From: Candidatus Competibacter denitrificans Run_A_D11
Lineage (GTDB): Bacteria > Pseudomonadota > Gammaproteobacteria > Competibacterales > Competibacteraceae
DNA length: 64,000 nt
Direction: 5' to 3'
NCBI RefSeq assembly: GCF_001051235.1
Contig: NZ_CBTJ020000111.1
Location: 1 to 64,000, forward strand
In this document: piece by piece, positions 1-9,412 of the stretch
Layout of the letters: every line of letters begins with the position of its first letter
How positions within the stretch are numbered: the stretch's first letter is position 1
The notes under the pieces: model-generated
The model's input: only the letters and a program-made list of their open reading frames with translations
Told to the model about the DNA's origin: nothing
Databases searched by the model: none
Translations under genes and position numbers: made by a program

Positions 1-51
1 CGCTATCAGAAACTGGATGTAGTCTTCATCTGTGACTTTCGGTGGGTTCAT
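1..51 (-). CDS. Transposase, N-terminal end only (runs off the left edge)
   Basis: An ATG on the minus strand at 51 opens a frame that is still open at the window edge and encodes MNPPKVTDEDYIQFLIA. This start resembles the N-terminus of DDE-type transposases as I remember them (MNPPK-x-T-x-x-DYI-x-FLIA). A strong purine-rich Shine-Dalgarno (AAGGAAGG on the minus strand) sits just upstream at about 54-61, which supports a real translation start. Only 17 residues are visible, so the IS family cannot be named and the other end of the element is not in view. Confidence in a real gene start is higher than confidence in the transposase identity. Confidence 0.5.
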   Translation of the reverse strand, partial: MNPPKVTDEDYIQFLIA

Positions 52-177
52 AACCTTCCTTATCGCTCTTTATCAACCAACTGCGTAACTCCTAGTTTTT
101 TTAGATCGAACCCTAAATTTTTTAAGCGGCCGGCCGATCTTGCAATGACATGCCGATTTTCGCCGGAGATTATCTCA

Positions 178-855
178 GTGTTCAAAGCTCATCCTGCAAA
201 CTGCCCAGCGCCAAGCTGTCACGATCACGCCCATTATTTACCGGCCCCTGACCTTAACCGACGCCGGTTTATCCAACTTGCCGCCCTCGGCGGTGGCATC
301 ACTTTACTCGCCCTGGCGACACCCTGGCGGATCACGCGGGCTGAAACCGGGCATGGTCCTGCTTTACAAGCGCAAGCAGCGAACGCCGGGCATGATACCT
401 CCGGCAAGCAGGGTACTGATCCGCAAGCAGGGGCCGCCGCCCATACCGCTGAGGCCCTGTTGCTAAGCTGCATGGACTATCGCTTGATCGACGATATCAC
501 CCGCTATATGGATGGTCGCGGCATGACCAACCAATATGATCACATTGTGCTGGCAGGCGCCTCACTGGGTGCGCTCAGCGATTATTCCAAGCAATGGAAA
601 GAGACATTCTGGGAGCATTTGAAAATTGCCAGCGATCTGCACCACATCAAGAAAGTCATCCTGATGGACCACCGCGATTGCGGCGCTTACAAGGTGATCC
701 TGAAAGCAGATTTTTCCAAAGATCCGCAGTTGGAAACCCGCATCCACGCTAAATTTCTCCGTGATTTGATGACCGCCATCCACAAGCGCCACCCTGATTT
801 AGAGGTCGAAAGACTCATGATGAATCTTGATGGCACCGTACAACCCATCAGCTAA
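178..855 (+). CDS. Tat-exported beta-carbonic-anhydrase-like protein
   Basis: The product (225 aa from the GTG at 178) has a twin-arginine signal (NRRRFIQ, then a hydrophobic stretch ending near RAETG). A short Ala/Gly-rich spacer follows, then a beta-carbonic-anhydrase-like core. The core keeps the zinc and catalytic residues expected of that family: CMDYR (Cys98, Asp100, Arg102) and HRDC (His165, Cys168). It should therefore be a folded, zinc-containing protein in the periplasm, interconverting CO2 and bicarbonate if active. GTG 178 is preferred because GGAG lies at 165-168; an ATG at 145 is in frame but lacks such a site. The core is short for the family, and several cytoplasmic homologues of this short type have no proven activity, so the enzymatic role is an inference. 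No obvious partner gene is adjacent. Confidence 0.75.
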   Translation: MFKAHPANCPAPSCHDHAHYLPAPDLNRRRFIQLAALGGGITLLALATPWRITRAETGHGPALQAQAANAGHDTSGKQGTDPQAGAAAHTAEALLLSCMDYRLIDDITRYMDGRGMTNQYDHIVLAGASLGALSDYSKQWKETFWEHLKIASDLHHIKKVILMDHRDCGAYKVILKADFSKDPQLETRIHAKFLRDLMTAIHKRHPDLEVERLMMNLDGTVQPIS

Positions 856-1044
856 ATTTTCCCACCTCATCCCGACCGATCCCGCCACACACTCTACGCG
901 GCTCCGGTCGGGTTCTGCGCATCAAGCCGATTTCTGTCCTGGAAGGACTGGTCTTCAAAATATCGGGATTGCTGTCGGCTCCTTCCTCTAACCCATCAAC
1001 ATCCGCCTCTTGGCAACCTGCCAGTTTGGAACTATCCTATATCT

Positions 1045-1069
1045 ATATAGCACTAATCTAGTACCGATT
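1045..1069 (+). promoter_or_regulatory. IscR type-1-like operator upstream of the suf regulator
   Basis: The 25-bp site reads ATA-TAG-CACTA-ATC-TAGTA-CCG-ATT. It follows the spacing of the known IscR type-1 motif (ATA, three bases, GACTR, three A/T-rich bases, YAGTC, three bases, TAT), with ACTA and TAGT as the palindromic core. It ends 23 bp before the regulator's ATG, where a repressor would block transcription. The likely ligand is the Rrf2 protein encoded next to it, giving Fe-S-dependent autoregulation of the suf operon. Confidence 0.6.
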
Positions 1070-1092
1070 TCTCAGTTCAGTATGGAGTGTCC

Positions 1093-1572
1093 ATGATCCG
1101 CATTACCCGCGAAGCTGATTACGGCATCCTGCTGATGACCTATTTAGCTCAGGCTGAGAGCCAGGCATTGAGCGCCGCCGCCTTAGCCCAACAGCGTCAC
1201 CTGCCTTTACCGATGGTCAGTAAGATTCTGAAAACGCTGGCGCGGGCTGGCCTGCTCACCTCACAGCGTGGGGCGCTGGGCGGCTACAGTCTGGCGCGAC
1301 CGCCCGCCGCTATTTCCGCTGCCGACATCATCGGCGCGCTGGAAGGCCCCATTGCCATCACCGAATGCAGCGAGGAAGGCCACGATGGCTGCTGTTCGCG
1401 GCAGGCGTATTGCGAGGTCAGTGGGCATTGGCCACGGATCAATCAGGCTATTTTCAACGCCTTGCAAGGCATCAGCCTGCTGGAAATGAGCCGACCCGAT
1501 CCGCTACAGCCGGTGCAGTTTCATCCGCTGCGCCAAACCGTGACCGCCAACGCCGCCGATCATCCGATTTGA
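1093..1572 (+). CDS. Rrf2-family SUF system Fe-S cluster assembly regulator
   Basis: This Rrf2/IscR-family protein of 159 aa has an N-terminal winged helix (starting MIRITREADYG) and three cysteines in a loop (ECSEEGHDGCC...YC) in the position where IscR binds a [2Fe-2S] cluster. It should sense Fe-S status and repress or tune the suf genes that follow 30 bp downstream. The ATG at 1093 is chosen over the in-frame GTG at 1087 because GGAG at 1084-1087 is correctly spaced from the ATG and because family members begin M-[IL]-R-I. It matches the branch found at the head of suf operons in other gammaproteobacteria, such as xanthomonads, rather than E. coli iscR itself. An IscR-type operator lies just upstream. 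Confidence 0.88.
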   Translation: MIRITREADYGILLMTYLAQAESQALSAAALAQQRHLPLPMVSKILKTLARAGLLTSQRGALGGYSLARPPAAISAADIIGALEGPIAITECSEEGHDGCCSRQAYCEVSGHWPRINQAIFNALQGISLLEMSRPDPLQPVQFHPLRQTVTANAADHPI

Positions 1573-1602
1573 GCCGCCACCTTTCGCACAGGAATTTGAA
1601 CG

Positions 1603-3051
<1,449 letters not shown>

Positions 3052-3076
3052 TTAAATTGATTGGAGTAATAAATCA

Positions 3077-3376
3077 ATGGAAAATTTTATAAACAATTTA
3101 GCTGATATGAACTGGGGATGGTGGCCGTTTGTTTCACTCAAACCAGCTCAAGATGAAAAAATGACAAATGCTTTAGTGGCCAAGATGGCTCTTTATTTTG
3201 GTACTTTTTATGGAATTATTTTTTATCTTATCACAATGGGATCGCTTGCAAATTTTAATATAATTAAAGCCATATTATTTTTAGTATACATAATTATATT
3301 CTTCTTTGTTGGCTATCGAGTTACTTTTGCTTATTTCTGGAATAAACGTGCTGATCGTTTAAGGTCTAAAGAGTAA
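3077..3376 (+). CDS. Small two-helix membrane protein, unknown function
   Basis: This 99-aa protein has two hydrophobic segments (around residues 36-55 and 63-85), a polar Trp-rich N-terminus and a basic tail, so it should sit in the inner membrane. I do not recognise the family. Its DNA is strikingly A+T-rich beside sufB and sufC, which suggests recent acquisition. It is the first gene of the block inserted between sufB and sufC, reads in the same direction, and begins 25 bp after the sufB stop with GGAG at about 3061-3064. It may travel with the neighbouring restriction-modification genes, but no link to them is shown by the sequence. Confidence 0.6.
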   Translation: MENFINNLADMNWGWWPFVSLKPAQDEKMTNALVAKMALYFGTFYGIIFYLITMGSLANFNIIKAILFLVYIIIFFFVGYRVTFAYFWNKRADRLRSKE

Positions 3377-3397
3377 GCTCTAAGAGAATCATAGTTC

Positions 3398-3871
3398 ATG
3401 CAATGGCAAGACGTTTGTGAACATCCCAGTTTGCAGAATTTGCCCTTTAAAATTGAACTCAATGAAAAAGGGCAGATTCTCATGTCTCCTGTAAAGGTTT
3501 ATCACTCGGCTTTTCAGGGGAAAATCAGCCAATTATTGCCGAAGCAGGGTGTAGTCCTTGCTGAATGCGCGATCAAGACTGCAAAAGGAACCAAGGTTGC
3601 TGATATTGCCTGGTGCTCAGAGGGGCGATTTAAGCAGATTGAGCAGGAAACAGAGTGCTCTATTGCGCCGGAAGTGTGTATAGAAGTGCTTTCTTTCAGC
3701 AACACGAGCGGCGAGATCGAAGAAAAACGGACTCTTTATCTTGTGGCGGGAGCCATTGAATTTTGGGCCTGTAATGAAAATGGCAATATGGCTTTTTTTG
3801 ATGGCAATGGCCCATTAAAAACTTCCAATTTGATTCCTGATTTTCCACATCAAGTAAAAATTATTACTTAA
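3398..3871 (+). CDS. Uma2-family (DUF820) endonuclease-like protein
   Basis: The 157-aa product has the layout of Uma2 proteins, a large PD-(D/E)XK-fold family. The blocks VADIAW, then APEVCIEVLS, then a Lys-containing EEKRTLYLVAGAIEFW correspond to the D, E-x-(V/L) and K parts of the fold. Uma2 proteins are abundant in cyanobacteria and some environmental proteobacteria; their substrate is not well established and many may be domesticated transposon-linked nucleases. The gene lies 21 bp after the small membrane protein and 52 bp before the D12 methylase, inside the insertion that splits the suf operon. Whether it takes part in restriction is unknown. Confidence 0.8.
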   Translation: MQWQDVCEHPSLQNLPFKIELNEKGQILMSPVKVYHSAFQGKISQLLPKQGVVLAECAIKTAKGTKVADIAWCSEGRFKQIEQETECSIAPEVCIEVLSFSNTSGEIEEKRTLYLVAGAIEFWACNENGNMAFFDGNGPLKTSNLIPDFPHQVKIIT

Positions 3872-3923
3872 ATGAAATCGCAAATCAACTTGAGAGCTTA
3901 CGAAGCGATGGAGTAATTGCCTG

Positions 3924-4844
3924 ATGGCAATAAGAGCGAGAAGTCCATCACCGATATTCCTGGATGAGAATATGGAGACAGAAAGCTCCAGGGTGGTCTA
4001 CGTCCGTAACCGTCGTCGCCGAATTGTTTTTGGCTGGTATGGTGGGAAATTCTCCCATCTGGATTGGCTGCTTCCGTTATTGCCAGTTTGTCACCATTAT
4101 TGTGAGCCATTCTCTGGCTCTGCTGCTGTGCTACTCAACCGCTCGCCGTCACCAGTAGAAACGTACAATGATATGGATGGTGAGGTCGTCAACTTCTTTC
4201 GCATGTTGCGCGACCAGCACGAAGCGCTGATTCGGGCCATCGCATTGACGCCTTTTTCACGAGAGGAATATCACCGCGCCATCTATGGCGATACCAACGA
4301 AATCAGCGATATTGAGCGAGCCAGACGGTTTTATATCCGGGCCCGGCAAACGCGCACGGGCCTTGCCCAAACGGCATCGCTGGGTCGCTGGGCGAATTGC
4401 AAGGACACCAGCCGGGCGGGAATGTCCGGGGTCGTTTCTCGCTGGTTGGGTGGCGTGGAAGGACTTGACGACATTGCCCAGCGTTTGCTGCGGGTGCAGA
4501 TTGAAAACCGCCCGGCTATCGATGTTATTCGGCTTTATGACAGCCCCAAGACACTTTTTTATTGCGATCCACCCTATTTGCACGCCACCCGCGGCGATAC
4601 CAACGCTTACCGCTTTGAGATGGATGAGAGGCAATACCAGGAATTTGCTGAAGTCGCCCATCAATGCAAAGGCATGGTCGCTGTTTCGGGTTACGATCAC
4701 CCTGTTATGGAACAACTCTTTCCCTCAGCACATTGGTTCAAAACCCTGGGTCAGGATAAAACTATTCACTCCACTAAGGGCGCTCGGCAGGAAGTGCTAT
4801 GGACGAATTATGAGCCGCAGAGGCAAAAAGGACTTTTAGCATGA
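3924..4844 (+). CDS. D12-class N6-adenine DNA methyltransferase
   Basis: The 306-aa protein has the alpha-class (D12, Dam-like) order: a FGWYGGK start block that binds S-adenosylmethionine, motif I EPFSGSAAV, and the catalytic motif IV DPPY (in FYCDPPYLHAT). It should transfer a methyl group to N6 of adenine in a short DNA site and protect host DNA from the nuclease encoded next. GGAG at 3910-3913 supports the ATG at 3924. Its stop overlaps the start of the next gene by 4 bp (ATGA), typical of a coupled restriction-modification pair. The recognition sequence cannot be read from the protein. The pair interrupts the suf operon. Confidence 0.9.
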   Translation: MAIRARSPSPIFLDENMETESSRVVYVRNRRRRIVFGWYGGKFSHLDWLLPLLPVCHHYCEPFSGSAAVLLNRSPSPVETYNDMDGEVVNFFRMLRDQHEALIRAIALTPFSREEYHRAIYGDTNEISDIERARRFYIRARQTRTGLAQTASLGRWANCKDTSRAGMSGVVSRWLGGVEGLDDIAQRLLRVQIENRPAIDVIRLYDSPKTLFYCDPPYLHATRGDTNAYRFEMDERQYQEFAEVAHQCKGMVAVSGYDHPVMEQLFPSAHWFKTLGQDKTIHSTKGARQEVLWTNYEPQRQKGLLA

Positions 4845-5962
4845 CCCCGGAAGAAATCCTGAAAAATATCGTGGAACAAGCAACCGCGACACTTAATACC
4901 TCGGTCATTGCCGACTCGATCATTCGGGAACGGGTCGATTACATTTGCCGCTGCCTAAGTAACCGTGCCGGAGTGCGCTTGTTGATGGCCTGCTTATTGG
5001 GAAAGCTGGATAAGCCCACTATCGATCCGCGCAAACCCTATACCGAAATTGGTGGGACCGACAGCTTTTCAGGACGCACCTACGATGAACGTTATCTGAC
5101 CCCTTTCATCAATCAATACCGATTGCCGGTCAATTCAACCACCGCCTTTCTCACACCGACTTTGCGCAATATCAATCAACCGTTATTCACAAACTGGGAA
5201 CTGGTTGGCAGACCGCGTGAACTTTATAAAAAAACACTCGAATTGCTTGAAGATGTGGCTAAACAGCGAATAACGGCCGATGTGGTTCTGGTAGAAACTG
5301 TTCGTGTATTGATGCTGATGCGTGATGAAAAACTGGCACGGATGGCGTCTCTGCTGAAAGGACTTGAGCGCTCTGAAGGTACTTTGCCACTGTCCTCAGA
5401 GGCTATTATTACGCTGATTAGCCAGCATCTTGCTTGCAAGAACGCCAGCCGTTTACCGGTTCTGGTAGTAGCAGCCGCGTATCAAGTGGCAGGAGCACGC
5501 CTGACGGAAAGCCTGTTACCTCTGCAATCGCATAATGCCGCTGATTTACAAACAGGTGCATTGGGTGATGTGGAAATTGGTCTGGTTGGCGATGATGCGG
5601 CTGTCACCGTTTATGAAATGAAAATGAAGCGCGTCACTCCAGAGGATATCGATACGGCAGCAACCAAAATCGCCAGAGCACAGCAACGGATTCACAATTA
5701 TCTATTTGTGACTACGGATGTCATTGAGTCGATAGCTTCTCGCTATGCGGCCACTTTTTATGAAAAAACAGACGGTACTGAAATTGCGATTTTGGATTGC
5801 ATCGGATTCCTACGCCATTTCTTGCATTTATTCCACCGTATTCGGAGTGATTATCTGACGGCCTATCAATCGCTGGTTTTAAATGAGCCGGATTCAGCCG
5901 TCAGCCAAACGCTTAAAGAGGCATTTTTGGCCCTGCGCCAAGCCGCCGAGAGCGGGGAGTAA
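4841..5962 (+). CDS. Probable type II restriction endonuclease partner of the D12 methylase
   Basis: This 373-aa protein is translationally coupled to the methylase. Its C-terminal half carries a PD-(D/E)XK-like signature: GDVEIG around residue 242 followed by VYEMKMK around 259, a D...ExK spacing seen in restriction enzymes. The N-terminal half has a conserved-looking block (KPYTEIGGTDSFSGRTYDER) that loosely recalls the SacI-type endonuclease family; I cannot assign the family firmly. Role as the cleaving partner is inferred from the nuclease motif and the 4-bp overlap. No frameshift or early stop is visible, so the system could be active. Confidence 0.7.
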   Translation: MTPEEILKNIVEQATATLNTSVIADSIIRERVDYICRCLSNRAGVRLLMACLLGKLDKPTIDPRKPYTEIGGTDSFSGRTYDERYLTPFINQYRLPVNSTTAFLTPTLRNINQPLFTNWELVGRPRELYKKTLELLEDVAKQRITADVVLVETVRVLMLMRDEKLARMASLLKGLERSEGTLPLSSEAIITLISQHLACKNASRLPVLVVAAAYQVAGARLTESLLPLQSHNAADLQTGALGDVEIGLVGDDAAVTVYEMKMKRVTPEDIDTAATKIARAQQRIHNYLFVTTDVIESIASRYAATFYEKTDGTEIAILDCIGFLRHFLHLFHRIRSDYLTAYQSLVLNEPDSAVSQTLKEAFLALRQAAESGE

Positions 5963-6046
5963 TGAAAATTCGCATCAACAGATCACTTAAAACAGGCTGC
6001 TAGATTCCCTTTTTTAGAGGCTATTGACTACAGGAACCCATTCATC

Positions 6047-6817
6047 ATGCTGGAAATCCGCAACTTGCACGCCACGGTCGAAGGCCGGGAGATTCTCAAC
6101 GGCATCGACCTTCACATCCGGGCCGGTGAAGTCCACGCCATCATGGGGCCGAACGGCTCCGGCAAGAGCACGCTGGCGAATGTCATTGCCGGGCGCGAGG
6201 GCTATGTGGTCACCGAGGGTGAAGTGTTGTTCGAGGGTAAGAATCTGCTGGAGATGGCCCCGGAAACCCGCGCCTGTGAGGGCCTGTTTCTGGCGTTTCA
6301 GTATCCGGTGGAAATTCCCGGCGTCGCTAACCTGTATTTCCTGAAAGCCGCCGTCAACGCCGTGCGCAAATATCGCGGCGAAGCGCCGGTCGATGCGATG
6401 GACTTCTGGGATTTGGTCCACGAACGCATGGAATTGGTGAAGATGGATGAATCCATGCTCAAGCGCTCGGTCAATGAAGGCTTCTCTGGCGGTGAGAAAA
6501 AGCGCAATGAAGTGTTTCAGATGGCAGTGTTGCAACCCCGGTTCGCGGTGCTGGACGAAACCGATTCCGGGCTGGACATCGACGCCCTGCGGGTGGTGGC
6601 CGATGGCGTGAACGCGCTGCGCGGCCCGGAACGCGGCTTTCTGGTCATCACCCACTATCAGCGCTTGCTCGATTACATCGTGCCGGATTACGTGCATGTG
6701 CTGGTCAATGGCCGCATCGCTCGCTCTGGCGGCAAGGAACTGGCGCTGGAACTGGAAGAACAGGGCTATGCGCTCTACAACGAGGAACCCGGCCGGGCGC
6801 GTCGGGCCGCCGCGTGA
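6047..6817 (+). CDS. sufC: Fe-S cluster assembly ATPase SufC
   Basis: The 256-aa ABC-type ATPase powers the SufBCD scaffold. Walker A (GPNGSGKST), the ABC signature (FSGGEKKRNE) and Walker B (FAVLDETDSGLD) are all intact, as is the downstream switch His (VITHYQ). It lacks membrane segments, as expected, since SufC works on the soluble SufB-SufD pair. It follows the inserted restriction-modification genes by 85 bp, so it now needs either read-through from the suf promoter across about 3 kb or a local promoter. sufD starts 10 bp downstream. Confidence 0.97.
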   Translation: MLEIRNLHATVEGREILNGIDLHIRAGEVHAIMGPNGSGKSTLANVIAGREGYVVTEGEVLFEGKNLLEMAPETRACEGLFLAFQYPVEIPGVANLYFLKAAVNAVRKYRGEAPVDAMDFWDLVHERMELVKMDESMLKRSVNEGFSGGEKKRNEVFQMAVLQPRFAVLDETDSGLDIDALRVVADGVNALRGPERGFLVITHYQRLLDYIVPDYVHVLVNGRIARSGGKELALELEEQGYALYNEEPGRARRAAA

Positions 6818-6827
6818 GATTCGTACC

Positions 6828-8150
6828 ATGACCGCTGTAGCCCCACTGCCCACTGATTTCTGGCGTCAACGCTTTATGACGTTCGTTGCCAACCACCACG
6901 AGCCGGAGCCGATCACCCGCTTGCGCCAACAAGCGTTTGAGCGGTTCGCGGCGCTCGGCCTGCCGACCCGCCAGCAGGAAGCCTGGCGTTTTACCGATCT
7001 CAGCGCCTTGACTGCGTTGACGCTTCAACCGCCTGCCGATGCGCCCGTTGACGCTAGCGCGTTGCCGACATTGGAAACATCCGCACACCGGCTGGTCTTC
7101 GTCAATGGCCGTTACGCGCCGGGATTGTCGAAGCTGGAAACGCTGCCGGATGGGGCGACTATCGCCAGCCTGAACCCTCACCCCAACCTCTCTCCCACCG
7201 GGGGAGGGGCTGAAGACGAGTTTGCTCAACTGCCCGGCTTGGAACAGCACCCCTTCGCCGCGCTCAATGGCGCGTTTGGGGAAGACGGCGCGGTCATCCA
7301 TCTGCCACGCGGCACGGTGCTGGAAACGCCGATTCATCTGATTTTCCATTGCACCGGTGGCGATATGGCGGTTTATCCGCGCCTACTGATCACGCTGAAA
7401 GACCGTGCCCAAGCTACCGTAGTAGTCGAATATCGCGGACAAGGCCGTTATCTGAATGCGCCGGTAGCCGAATTATCGGTCGGCGCGGGCGCGGTGCTGG
7501 ATTACCACCAGATTCAGGAAGAATCGGCGCAGGCGTTCCATCTGGGCGGCATCCGCGTTAAACAAGGCCGCGACAGCCAGACCCGCTTGCATCTGCTGTC
7601 CTTCGGCGGCCAACTGGCCCGCACCGATCTGGAAACGCTGCTGGACGGTGAACAGGCTCAATGCCTGTTGAACGGCCTGACCGTGGCCCGCGATAACCAG
7701 GCCGGCAATTTCTACGTCCGGGTCGAACACGCCCACCCGCACGGCAGCAGCCAACAATCCTTCAGAAGCGTGCTGGACGGTAAGGCGCGGTCGGTGTTCG
7801 ATGGCATGATTCACGTCCGTCCGCACGCCCAGAAAACCGACGCCCGCCAATCCAGCCGAAATCTGCTGCTGTCCAAGCAAGCCGCCGCGCACTCCAACCC
7901 CCGGCTGGAAATTCTGGCCGATGACGTGAAATGCGGTCACGGTTCCACCACCGGCTTTCTCGATCCCAACGCCGAATTTTATCTGCGCGCGCGCGGCATC
8001 CCCGCCGCCCAGGCTCGCGCCATGCTGGTTTACGCCTTCGCCAACGACAACCTCAACCTAATGAGCCTGACGCCATTGCGTGAGCGCCTGGCCCGCCTGT
8101 TGGCCGAGCGGCTGGCGCTCGACAGCATCGAGGAGGACATCGCATCATGA
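6828..8150 (+). CDS. sufD: Fe-S cluster assembly protein SufD with an internal repeat-derived insert
   Basis: SufD (440 aa) is the SufB paralogue that completes the SufBC2D scaffold. The N-terminal helical part contains the usual RQQEAWRFTDLS motif. The C-terminal beta-helix holds HGSTTGFLDPNAEFYLRARGI-type sequence with the conserved His near residue 370. The ATG at 6828 is preferred; an open frame extends further upstream inside sufC. Around residues 116-128 the protein contains PHPNLSPTGGG, which is encoded by a dispersed palindromic repeat (7175-7210) also found inside the YgiQ gene. It sits in a loop-like region before the beta-helix and leaves the frame open. The stop overlaps the sufS start by 4 bp. 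Confidence 0.94.
   Translation: MTAVAPLPTDFWRQRFMTFVANHHEPEPITRLRQQAFERFAALGLPTRQQEAWRFTDLSALTALTLQPPADAPVDASALPTLETSAHRLVFVNGRYAPGLSKLETLPDGATIASLNPHPNLSPTGGGAEDEFAQLPGLEQHPFAALNGAFGEDGAVIHLPRGTVLETPIHLIFHCTGGDMAVYPRLLITLKDRAQATVVVEYRGQGRYLNAPVAELSVGAGAVLDYHQIQEESAQAFHLGGIRVKQGRDSQTRLHLLSFGGQLARTDLETLLDGEQAQCLLNGLTVARDNQAGNFYVRVEHAHPHGSSQQSFRSVLDGKARSVFDGMIHVRPHAQKTDARQSSRNLLLSKQAAAHSNPRLEILADDVKCGHGSTTGFLDPNAEFYLRARGIPAAQARAMLVYAFANDNLNLMSLTPLRERLARLLAERLALDSIEEDIAS
7175..7210 (+). repeat. Dispersed palindromic repeat inserted in frame in sufD
   Basis: The segment begins CCCTCACCCCAACCTCTCTC and continues into CCC-ACC-GGGGGAGGGGC. It is the same kind of element as the longer inverted repeat at 31133-31257 (CCCTCACCCCCAACCCCTCT ...). 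The C-rich left part can pair with the G-rich right part. It adds about 12 codons to sufD without a stop. Elements of this appearance are common between genes in many proteobacteria; here it lies inside a conserved gene. Confidence 0.65.
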
Positions 8151-9412
8151 GCGCCCCGTCCGCGCTATCCCCTTTGCCGGCCAAAAGTTATGAGCCGGAT
8201 TTGGCCCGCATCCGCCTTGAATTCCCGATTCTGGGCCAAAAGATTCACGGCAAGCACTTGGTTTATCTGGATAACGCCGCTTCGGTGCAGAAGCCGCGCG
8301 ATGTGATTAAAGCCGTTAGTGATTGCTACAGCCATTACTACGCCAACATCCATCGCGGCGTGCATTTGCTGTCGGAACGCTCGACCACCGCCTACGAAAA
8401 CGCCCGGGAAACCGTCCGCGCCTTTATCAACGCCGCCAGCGGGCAGGAAATCATCTTCACCCGTGGTACGACGGAAAGCATCAATCTGGTGGCGAGCAGC
8501 TTTGGCGGTAGCCGATTCCAGTCGGGCGATGAAATCCTTATCACCGGCATGGAGCATCATTCCAACATCGTGCCGTGGCAACTGCTGTGTGAGCGCACCG
8601 GCGCCACGCTCAAGGTCGCGCCGTTCACCGATGCGGGCGAACTGCTGCTGGACGAGTACGAGCGGCTGTTGGACAGCGGGCGGGTGAAACTGGCGGCCTT
8701 CGTCCATATTTCCAACGCGCTCGGCACCATCAACCCGGCCAAGACGCTGATTGAACTGGCCCACGCCCGCAATATCCCGGTGCTGGTGGACGGGGCGCAG
8801 GCAGTGGCGCATCTGCCGGTAGACGTGCAGGCGCTGGATTGCGATTTCTACGCTTTCTCCAGCCACAAGATTTATGGCCCCAGCGGGGTTGGCGTGCTGT
8901 ACGGCAAACAGGCGCTGCTGGAAGCGATGCCGCCCTATCAAGGTGGCGGTGACATGATTCGGCTGGTCACTTTTGAAAAAACCGAATACGCCGACCTGCC
9001 CAATAAATTCGAGGCGGGTACGCCGAACATTGCGGGAGTCATCGGCTTGGGGGCGGCGCTGGATTGGCTTAACAGCGTCGGTTTGGAAACGGTCGCCGCC
9101 CACGAACACGCGCTGCTGAACTACGCCACCGCCAAGTTGGCGGAGATTCCGGGCTTAAACATCATGGGCACCGCCCGCGACAAGGCGGCGCTGGTGGCGT
9201 TCACCCTGCGCGGCGCTCATCCGCACGACATCGGCACCATTCTCGACCGGGAAGGTATCGCCATCCGCGCCGGTCATCATTGCGCCCAGCCGGTGATGCA
9301 ACGCTACGGCGTTCCCGCCACCGCCCGCGCTTCGTTCGCGGCCTACAACAGCCGTGAGGAAGTGGACTATTTGGTTGACGCTCTCTGGAAAGTGAAGGAG
9401 TTATTTGAATAA
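8147..9412 (+). CDS. sufS: Cysteine desulfurase SufS
   Basis: The 421-aa PLP enzyme takes sulfur from L-cysteine and passes it as persulfide to the SUF machinery. The PLP lysine lies in SSHKIYGPSGVG (about Lys241) and the persulfide cysteine in RAGHHCAQP (about Cys379), the short-loop arrangement typical of group II (SufS/CsdA) desulfurases. It overlaps sufD by 4 bp at its start and abuts sufU by 1 bp at its end, so the three are likely co-translated. With SufU encoded next and no sufE in view, the sulfur acceptor here should be SufU. Confidence 0.96.
   Translation: MSAPSALSPLPAKSYEPDLARIRLEFPILGQKIHGKHLVYLDNAASVQKPRDVIKAVSDCYSHYYANIHRGVHLLSERSTTAYENARETVRAFINAASGQEIIFTRGTTESINLVASSFGGSRFQSGDEILITGMEHHSNIVPWQLLCERTGATLKVAPFTDAGELLLDEYERLLDSGRVKLAAFVHISNALGTINPAKTLIELAHARNIPVLVDGAQAVAHLPVDVQALDCDFYAFSSHKIYGPSGVGVLYGKQALLEAMPPYQGGGDMIRLVTFEKTEYADLPNKFEAGTPNIAGVIGLGAALDWLNSVGLETVAAHEHALLNYATAKLAEIPGLNIMGTARDKAALVAFTLRGAHPHDIGTILDREGIAIRAGHHCAQPVMQRYGVPATARASFAAYNSREEVDYLVDALWKVKELFE

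Noticed and set aside
871..912. Inverted repeat CCCGACCG ... CGGTCGGG after the carbonic-anhydrase-like gene as a terminator
   Set aside because: The loop is 26 nt and no T-tract follows, so termination is not supported.
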